In this document: positions 28,858 to 38,811 of the stretch, in pieces
How positions within the stretch are numbered: the first letter of the stretch is position 1
Layout: each line of letters starts with the position of its first letter
NCBI GenBank assembly: GCA_903831295.1
Contig: CAIKXA010000071.1
Location: forward strand, 23,726 to 87,725
DNA length: 64,000 nucleotides
Origin: an uncultured bacterium
GTDB taxonomy: Bacteria; Planctomycetota; Phycisphaerae; Phycisphaerales; SM1A02
Direction of reading: 5' to 3'
Notes under the pieces: generated by a model
Told to the model about the DNA's origin: nothing
The model's input: the letters and a program-made list of their open reading frames with translations, nothing else
Databases searched by the model: none
Translations under genes and position numbers: made by a program

Positions 28858-31434
28858 TTAACTATTGATGCGCTTCACCCAATCAGCTGCGGCCTCGCGC
28901 ACATCGGGATCAGGATCGCTCTTGGACATTGCCTCCAAGCGCGGCAGCGCGTCCTTGGATTTCAAAGTCACAAGCGTCTCCGCGCTGGCGCGCCTTGCAC
29001 CGCGCTCAGGATCATCAAGCCATGAAATGAGTTGCGCGATCGCCGCGATTCGAGCGGGATCCTTCTCATCTTTAGAAACCAATTTTCCAACCGTTTCAAT
29101 CGCCGCGCCGCGCGCTCGGTCATACCCGCCAAGCGATCCGTACTTCAACGCTTGCGGCAACGCTTTGCTTGCCTCGAATTTTCCCAAAGCGCGCATGGCC
29201 GACTGCTGAATTTGTTGCTGATGGCTTGGCATTTCAGCTGCGGCAAGAATGGCGTCCACGCTTTCCTTGGCCTCCAATTTGGACAACATATCGATGGCAT
29301 TTTTGCGGCAAAGATCGCTGGAATCGGCCTCTAATTGCTTCATCAATATTGGAATTGATTTCTCTTTTGCAAGCGAAGCCGTGGCCAATGTCAACGCGCC
29401 GCGCACGCGCGGATCTTTCGGTGGCGCGTCAAGCAACCTTCCAATGCTCGCCGCGCTATCGGCGTTCTTGAAGTCCGCGATCGAATCAATACACTCGCCG
29501 CGAATTTTTCTTCGATCCAATTCATTCATGGCAATCTCCTGCAGCACCGCGATGGTGTCTGGCGATCCGTCTCCACGCAACGCCTCCACCGCTTGCCGAC
29601 GCGACGCCATAGTTGGACCATTTTTTGCCTGCGCCCGCAACCAATCCGTTGGCCAATCCATCTTCAATGTTTTCAGCGCCGCAAGCCGCGGATCAAACGC
29701 CACCCACTGTGGCGGTCCATCAAGCGGAATTTCAATCTCCGCAGTTCGATCGCGCCATTCCCACGCGATGGTCTTCTCGCCCGAAGCGGTGCGCACGCAA
29801 ATTGGAGTGCTCACGCGCATGGCCGGAGTGCGCTCATCAATCTTCTGCGTCTGCTCCGCCTTGATCTTCAACATGCGCGTGGCCGCGTCGTAAGTTGCCT
29901 TGGTGGAAATATTGGGGCAGCCAGGACGAATGCACCATTGATCAAAGAACCACTCCAAGCCAAGCCCGCTGGCCTGCTCAAGGGCGATCCTAAAATCACT
30001 TGTTTCCGCGGTGGAAAGCCCAAATTTGGCCATGTACGCATGAACGCCCTTGTAAAAAATTTCATCGCCCAGCATCTCGCGCAACATGTGCAAAATACTG
30101 GCGCCCTTTGGATATGGATTGGCCGCGCGACCAAATGTTTCGCCGGCGTTTTTATAAATAGGGCTGACCATGCCAAGCGCGTTGTCACTCTTATCGCCCT
30201 TGGCCACGCCAGCGTTGTCAAGCATGGAATCAAAATATCCATCTGGCCCATCACGCTCCTCCATCCACAGCGCGTTGCCATATGTGGCCCATCCTTCATT
30301 GAGCCAAATGTCCGCCCAACTTTTGCACGTGATGAAATCGCCAGTCCATTGATGGCACAACTCGTGGCTGATCAAACCATCTAGGTCCTCTTCTTGTGCG
30401 GCCGTCTCGCTCAGAATGGCTGACGGATACATGTTGGTCACGCTTGTATTTTCCATGCCACCAGAACCAAAATTGCGCACCAACAATTGGTCGTACCTTG
30501 CCCATGGATATTTTTGACCAAACACTTTTTCAAACAGCGCGATCATGCGATCCGTGCGGCCATAAGTTCGCTCCACATCACCGACGCGCTCCTTTGGAAC
30601 CCACACATGCATGGACACGCCAGACAACGGACTTTGCAAAGGCACAGCTTCAAGATCGCCCACCACCACGCTGACCAAGTAGGCAACATGGGGCTTTTCC
30701 TGCAGGTAATCCCATATTTCACGGTCGCCTTTGGTGACATGTTCAATCAACTTTCCATTGCCGCTCACGGTCATTCCCTTGGGAACATCCACCACAAGCT
30801 CGGTGCTCTGACGAACATTTGGAAAGTCGTGGCATGGAAACCAAAAGTGATTGCCCTCGGTCTGACCTTGCGTGTGAACTTGCGGGCCATATCCAGCGCG
30901 GTCAGGGTACGCCGGCGAAAAAGTCATTCCATCAGTTGGCCGCGAAATGGTGTACGCCACTTCAATAACGCTGGACTTATCGCTTGGCAGTGGCTTGGCG
31001 AACTTCATCGTCAAGTTCTTTCCGTCGCTGAAATATTCAGTCGCCGCGCCATCCAATTTCACCGATGCGATCTTCAGACCATCTGCGTTCAACTTTAAAC
31101 TTTCCACGGGCACGCCAATCGGGCGAACGGTGTAGGTAGCCGCCGCATCCGCTTCCGGCGCCACTAGATCCGCAAAGCGAAGCGCAATCTTCACCCGCTC
31201 ATAATTCACCATTGGGTTGGGCGGCCAATTACGGGAATCCGAACCACTGGCTTCATTCCACGCCTGCCCAGAACCCTTGACTGGCGTACGCATCGCGTGC
31301 TCAAGCCGGTGCTGCATGCAACCGCATTCAAATCCCCAACCTAAACCGGCGTCTTCCGCGTTGGCGGGCGCGCTCAGGGCTCCTGCAACAAGCGCCATGA
31401 AGCTCAAAGCACAGTCAATATGCGTATTTCTCAT
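28858..31434 (-). CDS. M1-family metallopeptidase (aminopeptidase N-like) with C-terminal HEAT repeats, exported
   Basis: GGMENTSVT, HELCHQW...NEGWATY zinc site; Sec-type signal peptide; HEAT-like C-terminal third. Confidence 0.93.
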   Translation of the reverse strand: MRNTHIDCALSFMALVAGALSAPANAEDAGLGWGFECGCMQHRLEHAMRTPVKGSGQAWNEASGSDSRNWPPNPMVNYERVKIALRFADLVAPEADAAATYTVRPIGVPVESLKLNADGLKIASVKLDGAATEYFSDGKNLTMKFAKPLPSDKSSVIEVAYTISRPTDGMTFSPAYPDRAGYGPQVHTQGQTEGNHFWFPCHDFPNVRQSTELVVDVPKGMTVSGNGKLIEHVTKGDREIWDYLQEKPHVAYLVSVVVGDLEAVPLQSPLSGVSMHVWVPKERVGDVERTYGRTDRMIALFEKVFGQKYPWARYDQLLVRNFGSGGMENTSVTNMYPSAILSETAAQEEDLDGLISHELCHQWTGDFITCKSWADIWLNEGWATYGNALWMEERDGPDGYFDSMLDNAGVAKGDKSDNALGMVSPIYKNAGETFGRAANPYPKGASILHMLREMLGDEIFYKGVHAYMAKFGLSTAETSDFRIALEQASGLGLEWFFDQWCIRPGCPNISTKATYDAATRMLKIKAEQTQKIDERTPAMRVSTPICVRTASGEKTIAWEWRDRTAEIEIPLDGPPQWVAFDPRLAALKTLKMDWPTDWLRAQAKNGPTMASRRQAVEALRGDGSPDTIAVLQEIAMNELDRRKIRGECIDSIADFKNADSAASIGRLLDAPPKDPRVRGALTLATASLAKEKSIPILMKQLEADSSDLCRKNAIDMLSKLEAKESVDAILAAAEMPSHQQQIQQSAMRALGKFEASKALPQALKYGSLGGYDRARGAAIETVGKLVSKDEKDPARIAAIAQLISWLDDPERGARRASAETLVTLKSKDALPRLEAMSKSDPDPDVREAAADWVKRINS

Positions 31435-31523
31435 ACTTTGAATGTTCCCAAGTTTGCCGGCTCTTTAAAAGACAAAATGGAAATGAATCCACAATAAATT
31501 GAATAAAATATGCGCGAGACAAC

Positions 31524-33410
31524 TTGAGTGGATTGCTCCATTTGGTACGATCAAGCGTGCCCTCCAAGGATAATTCACATCAAACTTCGTCATTGAATCA
31601 ACAAAAAGATTCAAATTTTTTATCCCAGTTTTCCGCCAGCGATGAACAGAAGGAATGGTTCTCGCCAACGCCCAAGGGATATCAAAAGGGCCGCACCAAA
31701 TTTGTGGTTGTGATTGGAACCGTGATGAGCGGTTTGGGTAAAGGAATTTTTTCCTCCAGCCTTGCCAAACTTTTAAAAGACAAGGGGCTTGCGGTCGCGC
31801 CGATCAAGATGGAGGGCTACCTCAATATCGACTCGGGCACGCTGAATCCATTTCGCCACGGCGAAGTGTTTGTGCTTGAAGACGGTCTTGAGACTGACAT
31901 GGATTTGGGAACGTATGAGCGCATCTTGGAGCAAAATCTTTCGCGTAGAAACTTTGTGACCGCGGGACAGATTTACGGCGACATTCTTGACCGTGAGCGA
32001 CGCGGCGATTTTCTTGGCCGCGATGTGCAAATGATTCCGCATGTCACCGGCACGGTGAAGATGCATCTGCGACAACTGGCCATGACTGGCGGACCCAACG
32101 GCGGCCCCGCCGATGTTGTGTTTGTTGAAGTTGGCGGCACCGCTGGCGATTACGAAAATGGTTTCTATATCGAGGCGTTGCGCGAGTTGGCCTTTGAAGA
32201 AGGCCCTGAATCCACTTGTTTTGTGGCGCTTACGTACATCTTGGAGCCCGCGACATTGGGCGAGCAAAAAAGCAAGGCCGCGCAACTTGGCATCAAGCGC
32301 CTCATGGAGTGCGGCGTGCAACCGCAAGTCATTGCTTGCCGCGCCACCAATCCTGTCACCGAAAAAGTGATGCAGAAAATTGGAATGTTCTCCAATGTTC
32401 CGCTGAATCGCATTTTCTCCATGCATGACCGCGAAAGCATTTATTTTATTCCAGACGCCATGCGTGAGGCTGGACTTGACCGCGAAATTCTTTCTTTGTT
32501 GCAACTTCACAACCGCGTCAACGCTGGCAAAGAGGATCTATCGCGGCGCAAATGGAGCGAATTTAGTTCGCGCTTGGTTGCACCGCGCTCACGCCGCGTG
32601 ACCATTGGCGTGATGGGCAAGTACGCAAGTTTGCGCGACGCGTACGCCAGCATTGACAAAGCGGTTGAACATTGCGGCATTTGGCTCAACGCATCGGTTG
32701 ATTTGAAATGGATGGATACAAGCACGCTTGAATCCAAAGCGGATGTGGCCGCGGTTCTTCAAGGCGTGGATGGCATCATTGTGCCTGGCGGTTTTGGCCA
32801 ACGCGGCGTTGAGGGGAAAATTCTGTGTGTGGAATACGCGCGCACAACCCGCCTGCCCTTCCTAGGCATTTGCCTTGGTTTTCAAATGGCGGTGATTGAA
32901 TTTGCGCGCAATGTGCTGGGTCTTGCTGACGCCAATAGCACCGAGTTCGATCCAAAAACCGCGCACGCATTCATTAGCGAACTTCCAGACCAGAAAAAAC
33001 TTGAAGGCATTGTTGGCGCAAGCATGCGTCTTGGCGCGCAAGATGTGGCGATTGAACCTGGATCATTCGCCGAACATCTTTACAAGGCGCGCATGGTGCG
33101 CGAACGCTTCCGCCACCGCTATGAAGTGGAACCGCAATACATTGATGCTCTTACCAAAGCCGGCATGCATTTCAGCGGACGCCATCCAAAACATCCGATC
33201 ATGCAGGTGCTGGAACTTTCAGCGAGCGAGCATCCATGTTTTGTCGCGGCGCAATTCCATCCTGAACTCACCAGCCGACCAACCATGCCGCAGCCTTTAT
33301 TCATGGGTCTCATCGCCGCCGCGCTGATTCGTAAGCATCCTCAAGCCGCGGCGGATGAACTTATCTCGCGTTGGCTCAATGCTTCAACGGCCACGGCCGC
33401 GGCGCGCTGA
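31524..33410 (+). CDS. pyrG: CTP synthase-like protein (divergent synthetase domain, N-terminal extension)
   Basis: MSGLGKGIFSSSLAKLLKDKG, HGEVFVLEDGLETDMDLGTYERIL, EVGGTAGDYE, glutaminase PGGFGQRGVEG, LGICLG, QFHPE. Confidence 0.88.
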   Translation: MSGLLHLVRSSVPSKDNSHQTSSLNQQKDSNFLSQFSASDEQKEWFSPTPKGYQKGRTKFVVVIGTVMSGLGKGIFSSSLAKLLKDKGLAVAPIKMEGYLNIDSGTLNPFRHGEVFVLEDGLETDMDLGTYERILEQNLSRRNFVTAGQIYGDILDRERRGDFLGRDVQMIPHVTGTVKMHLRQLAMTGGPNGGPADVVFVEVGGTAGDYENGFYIEALRELAFEEGPESTCFVALTYILEPATLGEQKSKAAQLGIKRLMECGVQPQVIACRATNPVTEKVMQKIGMFSNVPLNRIFSMHDRESIYFIPDAMREAGLDREILSLLQLHNRVNAGKEDLSRRKWSEFSSRLVAPRSRRVTIGVMGKYASLRDAYASIDKAVEHCGIWLNASVDLKWMDTSTLESKADVAAVLQGVDGIIVPGGFGQRGVEGKILCVEYARTTRLPFLGICLGFQMAVIEFARNVLGLADANSTEFDPKTAHAFISELPDQKKLEGIVGASMRLGAQDVAIEPGSFAEHLYKARMVRERFRHRYEVEPQYIDALTKAGMHFSGRHPKHPIMQVLELSASEHPCFVAAQFHPELTSRPTMPQPLFMGLIAAALIRKHPQAAADELISRWLNASTATAAAR

Positions 33411-33583
33411 TCGATTCAATGTATTTGAGATAGAGCAAGTATATTGCGCGCCAAATTTGCATGGCGGCAAAGTCATCTTATAGCTATGCGTGATAATCAC
33501 TGCGTGCAACAACTGCAGCACAATAACTTCAGTTCTCAATGCGTTTACACACAGAGTGCAAGCGCTACTGAACAAGGACTTTT

Positions 33584-35713
33584 TTAGCGCCCGCGCCCGC
33601 CTCCACCGCCGCGATTTCCGCCGCCACGATTCGCCTGGCCTTGCGCTCGTGGTTGATTCATAGCGTTATTCCCTCGGTTTTGATTATTATTGTTGTTACG
33701 GTACGCCGGATGGAAACCAGACATTCCATTGACTCCACCAACTCCACCAACTCGGCCCATGCCATCAACGCCGCCAACACGGCCCACGCCATCAACGCCG
33801 CCAACTCCACCGACACGGCCAACGCCATTCACTCCGCCCACTCCACCGACGCGCGCCGCCTCGGCCATGTTAACGCGCCGCGCCTCCGCTAAATTATTTT
33901 GATCAACTTGCCAAGCGCTGTAACCGTTATTCCAACGGTCGCCATATGGATAAAAATTATTCCAGTTGTCATTGTTCCACCAACTTCGATTGGCCACGCC
34001 CCAACCCCATGCTTGCGACCATGCGTTTGAATAACCCCAACCGTCGTAGCCGTATCCATACACATACGGCTGGACCGCGGGGTACTCGTCGTAGTAGTCA
34101 TAGTCCGGCGCGTATGTTCCCGTGTCGTCATCGTATTGATTATCTGAGCCATAGGTCTGCGGATATGTTTGCGACTCACCGTGGGCCAGATTGGTAGTGG
34201 CGTATGCGTTGCCGGTTCCAAACACGGCGGTTCCATCATTGAGATAGGTGCCCAAATATCCGTTGGTGTACGCGAATGTCACCGAGTCCGCGGTGCTTGA
34301 CACTGGACTGACATACGTGACGCAATACACCGGACTTGTCGCGGGAATGCCGGCAAAAGATTGAGGAAGCGTGTCGCACAATGTCCACGCGCCCGTTGCG
34401 CTGGCCGCCATGAACCACGCGGCGTCGTCGCAGCAATACCACTGCGAGCCGCTTTGAATCACAGGCGCAGAAGAGTTGGTGCTGTATTGCAAATCGGTTC
34501 CCGTGATTGGCGCAAACTGCGGCGCGCCCGTGTATTTCACATTACAAATCGCCTTGGCGCGCAACAGCGTCACAGTTTGTGTCTGGCTCGCAGACAACAT
34601 TGCGGACTTGGCCTCGAGTGTTCCTGGAACACTCGCGCGCGCGGCGGCCAGCGAACCGGTGGCTGGCAAATTTTCAAACGATGGTGGTAATTGATTGGGC
34701 GGCACAAATTGCCACGCGGTCATTCCTTGCAAGCGCTCAAACCAGCGGCCACTGGCCAACACCCAATCCGCGGCTGGCGTTGTGGTGCGCAGAAAAGTGG
34801 AATTAGTGTTGGTCATTTGCTGCACGCCGTCGCACACCAACGCGAACACTGGCGCGCCGTTGGAAGAAATCAACACGGTTGGTTTTGTGGCCACCAAAAT
34901 CTCAAGCGGCGTGATTGGCGCCACGGCTTCAGCCTTTGGCGTGGTTGTCAAACCTTTTGGCGGAGTTGGCGCGGCGCCCATGGCTTGCATCACGCTAGCA
35001 TTCGGCGCGGCGACGGCAACCCACGGTCCCGCCAACGTCTTGCTACTACGCCAGTTGTTTTGACCCATGCGAACAAACCACGCCTTGCTTTCATTTTGCA
35101 GCAAAATGAAAGGCGTATTGGTGGTGCGCATCCATCCCGTGCTAGCAAGCGCCGTCAACTGCGGCTCGCCCGCCACTGAAATCAAAACCGTCGGCACATC
35201 ACGCTGCACAATGTCGGGCATTTGATTTCCCAGTCCTTGCGTGGTGATTGGATTGATGGTCATTTGCTGTGCGATGGCTTTGCGGCTCATGTCAACTGCA
35301 AGACCGTTGGTGAGCGTGCCTAGAGCCGTTTGCGCCGCGGCCACGTCGCCACCATTTGGCAATTGCACTTGCATCACCATGAGTTGATTGATTTCAATGT
35401 CGCTCGGGCGATCACCTGTTGCGGTGAAACCCATCATGGTCATGGTTCCGTTGTTTTGAATTCCGTCTGGCTGCGCGACATTCAACGACGCGCTTAAGGT
35501 GACCGCGGTTCCGTTGATGGACACGAACGATGGCGCGCCAATGGTGTAGGTGAATCCATTTTGAGTTAAGACTTGCGGCCACGAAGTGTTGCTTGGAGCT
35601 TGCGGCACAACGGCGGCTGAATTTCCCGCGCCAGTTTGAGGAGCAGAAATCCCCAAGCACATGGAACCAACGAGAACAACAACGGCGGCGGCGAAATCAA
35701 ACTTACGTTTCAT
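33584..35713 (-). CDS. Exported protein resembling those annotated carbohydrate-binding family V/XII, with C-terminal Gly-Val repeat and RGG-like tail
   Basis: Signal peptide; PVYCVTYVSPVSSTADSVTFAYTNGYLGTYLNDGTAVFGTG motif; Tyr/Trp-rich then (X-G-V)n repeats. Confidence 0.65.
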   Translation of the reverse strand: MKRKFDFAAAVVVLVGSMCLGISAPQTGAGNSAAVVPQAPSNTSWPQVLTQNGFTYTIGAPSFVSINGTAVTLSASLNVAQPDGIQNNGTMTMMGFTATGDRPSDIEINQLMVMQVQLPNGGDVAAAQTALGTLTNGLAVDMSRKAIAQQMTINPITTQGLGNQMPDIVQRDVPTVLISVAGEPQLTALASTGWMRTTNTPFILLQNESKAWFVRMGQNNWRSSKTLAGPWVAVAAPNASVMQAMGAAPTPPKGLTTTPKAEAVAPITPLEILVATKPTVLISSNGAPVFALVCDGVQQMTNTNSTFLRTTTPAADWVLASGRWFERLQGMTAWQFVPPNQLPPSFENLPATGSLAAARASVPGTLEAKSAMLSASQTQTVTLLRAKAICNVKYTGAPQFAPITGTDLQYSTNSSAPVIQSGSQWYCCDDAAWFMAASATGAWTLCDTLPQSFAGIPATSPVYCVTYVSPVSSTADSVTFAYTNGYLGTYLNDGTAVFGTGNAYATTNLAHGESQTYPQTYGSDNQYDDDTGTYAPDYDYYDEYPAVQPYVYGYGYDGWGYSNAWSQAWGWGVANRSWWNNDNWNNFYPYGDRWNNGYSAWQVDQNNLAEARRVNMAEAARVGGVGGVNGVGRVGGVGGVDGVGRVGGVDGMGRVGGVGGVNGMSGFHPAYRNNNNNQNRGNNAMNQPRAQGQANRGGGNRGGGGGRGR

Positions 35714-35838
35714 ATTGAGATGCTTTCAATTAGGAATTTGGACCATTTCACAGTGGGAAAGAATAGCACCCGCTTCAGAATTTCAAATGAAATTTCTTGC
35801 CACCGCGATCTGTAACCTTCGCTAAACTGTTCCCCTTC

Positions 35839-35912
35839 GCCGTCGTAGCTCAACCGGTTAGAGCGGAGCATTCATAACGCTCAGGTTGGCGGTTCGAGTC
35901 CGCCCGTCGGCA
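35839..35912 (+). tRNA. tRNA with CAT anticodon (elongator Met, or Ile2 if lysidinylated)
   Basis: Cloverleaf GCCGTCG TA GCTC...GAGC G GAGCA TTCATAA CGCTC AGGTT GGCGG TTCGAGT CCGCC CGTCGGC A; no encoded CCA. Confidence 0.93.
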
Positions 35913-36062
35913 CTGTTGCTCGTGCTGAAATTTTCGTCGATGTGACTTCGCACCCATGCCGCAAAAACGCCATGGGCTGCGAGCGCATCAATAACACGCG
36001 TGCGCATTTCGCACATCAAGCAACTTGCTCAGCGAGGTCCGTGCGTCTCTAATGTGATCGCT

Positions 36063-36136
36063 GCCCCGCTAGCTCAGTTGGATAGAGCACCGGTTTCCTA
36101 AACTGGAGGTCGCGCGTTCAAGTCGCGCGCGGGGCG
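36063..36136 (+). tRNA. tRNA-Arg (CCT anticodon)
   Basis: Cloverleaf GCCCCGC TA GCTC...CCGGT TTCCTAA ACTGG AGGTC GCGCG TTCAAGT CGCGC GCGGGGC G. Confidence 0.95.
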
Positions 36137-36177
36137 TTTGAAACTTGTTGGCATTCCATGCCGCGCCCGAGATGTAA

Positions 36178-37830
36178 TTACGGCGCGGCGCCTTCGCGAA
36201 TCCGATAGCCTTCAAAAGCGCGGACCAAAGGTAAATTTAAATTTCGCGCCGCGGCCAAGATTGCCGTGTGCAGCGCGTCAAAAACTTCTGGCAGTGGCTT
36301 GTCGCCTTTGGCAAAACGCGCGGTGGCGCAGAATTCGATTCCATTTGAACTGAGATTCACCACTCCCACTTCAATGCTTGGTATTTGCACGCCCGGCGCA
36401 TCTTGCAGAAGTTGCCGCACTCGATCGCGCAGTTGATCCATAGATGCCGCGTCGGCTTCAAACGCAATGGGCAGCAACGCTTTGAACACTTTCAGCGCGT
36501 TGCCGGAATGCGTCTCCAATTTGGCCGACACAAGCGTTGCGTTGGGAATCACCAGGCTTGTCTGCAACTTAGTGCGCATGGTTGTTGTGCGAAATCCAAC
36601 GCGCTCCACTTTGCCTTCAAGGCCCTCAAATTTCAGCGTATCCCCCACGCCAAATGGTCTGTCCGCCGCCAACACCAACGAGCTGAAAAAATTCTTCAGG
36701 GGTTCCTGCAGAGCAAGCGCGAAGGCGATGCCGCCAATACCAAGACCCGCCAACAAGCGATCCACCGAACCTTGCGCGCCAAGAATCATCACCACCCACA
36801 CGCTCATAATGATCAGCGCCAACAATTTCGCAAGGCGCACTCCACTGGCGATCAACAATTCGTCCATGACGCGGCTATCGGCTGCGGCCTTGTCATGTGT
36901 GCCCATCCATGTTCCCGCGTAATCAATCAACGTAAAACCAAGACGCGTGAACACAACCACATTGGCAACTTGCAGGCAAACCAGCACGGTTCCAAGCGCG
37001 TCATTTGGCAATCCCAGCAACAACACCAGCCAATTCGCCGATTGCAACGCCACTGTCCAGGACACCGCGTTGGTGGTGTTGCGAATCAGGTGCTGCCAAT
37101 CCACGCGCCCGCTGCGCAGGCCAGTACCGCCTTGCGCCAATCGATTGAGTGTCAACTTCACTGGCACCTGTATCAACAGCGAGATGATGAAGGAGATCAG
37201 CGCCACCAGTGGAAAACCAATCCACTGATACAGATCCAAGCCAAATACTTCACGCTTCAAACCCTCGGGCATATTCAGCCACACTGCGATTTCTGGAGCG
37301 TTCCACTGAAATGGATCAATGGGTGTGCCGCCATCATTCATGGCCAATGACTTCGCAAGCGGTGGCTGTTGAATGAACTCGCGAAAGATGGGCGTGATGG
37401 ATTGAATTGTGCTTGTGGAAAACTGCCACAATTTTTCATCGCCGATTCCATTGTGTCTGCGCAGTGTCACATCGCCACGCGGCGTGGTGGCTAGAACAAA
37501 AACGTCGGCGTCCAAGTTGGTTGGCACATCTATAGCGGGCAAGCGCTCCAACAAAAGCGCCAATTTCAGCGCGCTACGCTCACCAATTTCATCGCGCACT
37601 CCAGGCGCAATAGAACTAAGATCCAAGGCGCGCATGGCCGCGTCCAAATCACCAGCGCACACATTGCGCTGAAAGTGGGTCAATACTGCGTTTGGTGATC
37701 GGTAGCCGGCAACTTGCGCGGTGGATTCGCCAGTGGGTTTTGCGGCCTCTTCGGCATACGTGGAATTGCAAATAAACACGCACACGGCGCAACACATCAA
37801 AGCCCGCACGCTTGTGAACGCGCGATTCAT
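36178..37830 (-). CDS. MscS-family mechanosensitive ion channel
   Basis: GLGIGGIAFALALQEPLKNFFSSLVLAADRPFGVGDTLKFEGLEGKVERVGFRTTTMRT; start placed at MNRAFTSV (signal peptide) rather than track start 38193. Confidence 0.9.
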   Translation of the reverse strand: MNRAFTSVRALMCCAVCVFICNSTYAEEAAKPTGESTAQVAGYRSPNAVLTHFQRNVCAGDLDAAMRALDLSSIAPGVRDEIGERSALKLALLLERLPAIDVPTNLDADVFVLATTPRGDVTLRRHNGIGDEKLWQFSTSTIQSITPIFREFIQQPPLAKSLAMNDGGTPIDPFQWNAPEIAVWLNMPEGLKREVFGLDLYQWIGFPLVALISFIISLLIQVPVKLTLNRLAQGGTGLRSGRVDWQHLIRNTTNAVSWTVALQSANWLVLLLGLPNDALGTVLVCLQVANVVVFTRLGFTLIDYAGTWMGTHDKAAADSRVMDELLIASGVRLAKLLALIIMSVWVVMILGAQGSVDRLLAGLGIGGIAFALALQEPLKNFFSSLVLAADRPFGVGDTLKFEGLEGKVERVGFRTTTMRTKLQTSLVIPNATLVSAKLETHSGNALKVFKALLPIAFEADAASMDQLRDRVRQLLQDAPGVQIPSIEVGVVNLSSNGIEFCATARFAKGDKPLPEVFDALHTAILAAARNLNLPLVRAFEGYRIREGAAP

Positions 37831-37964
37831 TGTGTCAATGCGCCACGCTGAAAGATTGATTTGCTCACGCAAGATCCGGGCCAATGCGCCAAACATTTTA
37901 CAAATGTGGCTTGACTCAAATCGTGTTTGAAAGAGTTGAAAGAACAGTGCCAACACGCGCGGCC

Positions 37965-38105
37965 TTAGTCCTTTGATTCCGGCTCCAAGTTGGCGATGTA
38001 GCGACCACCCTTGGCGCGGTCGGCGCGCGCTTGAATGAAATACGCAACGCCCCACACGGCCATCAACAAAACCCACGCAAGATTGACAAGAAGGACTTCC
38101 ATCAT
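37965..38105 (-). CDS. Small single-TM protein (about 46 aa), unknown function
   Basis: MMEVLLVNLAWVLLMAVWGVAYFIQARADRAKGGRYIANLEPESKD; one hydrophobic helix followed by a charged tail. Confidence 0.5.
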   Translation of the reverse strand: MMEVLLVNLAWVLLMAVWGVAYFIQARADRAKGGRYIANLEPESKD

Positions 38106-38152
38106 GATATTGAAAGTGTAGCCAGAACGCGCGTGGATCGCCACCTTTGATT

Positions 38153-38191
38153 GCCCGCATAGATCGCCCACATAGATCGCCCACATAGAAC
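38153..38191. repeat. 13-bp tandem repeat, three units
   Basis: gcccgcatagatc / gcccacatagatc / gcccacatagaac in the intergenic region. Confidence 0.85.
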
Positions 38192-38295
38192 ATTGGTCAA
38201 TTCCAATCAGGTCACATTGTTTTTCGAACCGTGCAATACTGTGCAATATCAAATGACCGCGTCCATGCTTTCCACCCACACCCCGCGCACTCCAC

Positions 38296-38811
38296 ATGAA
38301 TGACTCGCAATTCAATCCACTGTTCAATATTGTCCTAATTCATCCGCAAATTCCCAACAACACTGGTAATGCGGGGCGAACCGCCGTGGTCACGGGTTGC
38401 AGGCTGCATGTGGTGCGTCCGATCGCCTTTGACATGGATGAACAAGCCGTGCGCCGCGCGGGCTTGGATTACTGGCATTTGCTCGACCTGCGTGAGCACC
38501 AAAGTTGGAGCGCGTTTATGCAGCGCGAGCGACCAAAGAATGTGTGGCTGTACACATCGCACGCCACGCGCTCCCATTGGCAAGCGCCAATGCAGCGAGG
38601 TGATTATCTGCTGTTTGGCAACGAAACCAGCGGCACGCCCGAGGAGATTCACAAGTGGGTGGCGCAAACGTTTGGCGCGGACCACTTGCTGCGATTTCCC
38701 ATGCGCGATAATCCCGCTTGCCGCAGCCTGAATCTTGCCACGGCCGTGGCGTGCGGCGTGTACGAAGGTGTTCGCCAACTTTCGGGCGGCGGAGAATGCG
38801 TTCCCCTTTAG
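38296..38811 (+). CDS. trmL: tRNA (cytidine(34)-2'-O)-methyltransferase TrmL (SPOUT)
   Basis: FNIVLIHPQIPNNTGNAGRTAV, LFGNETSGTPEEIH, RSLNLATAVACGVYEGVRQ. Confidence 0.94.
   Translation: MNDSQFNPLFNIVLIHPQIPNNTGNAGRTAVVTGCRLHVVRPIAFDMDEQAVRRAGLDYWHLLDLREHQSWSAFMQRERPKNVWLYTSHATRSHWQAPMQRGDYLLFGNETSGTPEEIHKWVAQTFGADHLLRFPMRDNPACRSLNLATAVACGVYEGVRQLSGGGECVPL

Noticed and set aside
31773-32510. 245-aa minus-strand ORF
   Set aside because: Antisense to pyrG-like gene with clear conserved motifs; no recognisable domain
35779-35794. AATTTCA-AA-TGAAATT inverted repeat upstream of the repeat-rich exported protein
   Set aside because: AT-rich and short; could be an operator but no second copy or other support was seen
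36385-37350. 321-aa plus-strand ORF
   Set aside because: Fully antisense to the well-supported MscS gene; composition (many His/Gln/Arg) is typical of a shadow frame
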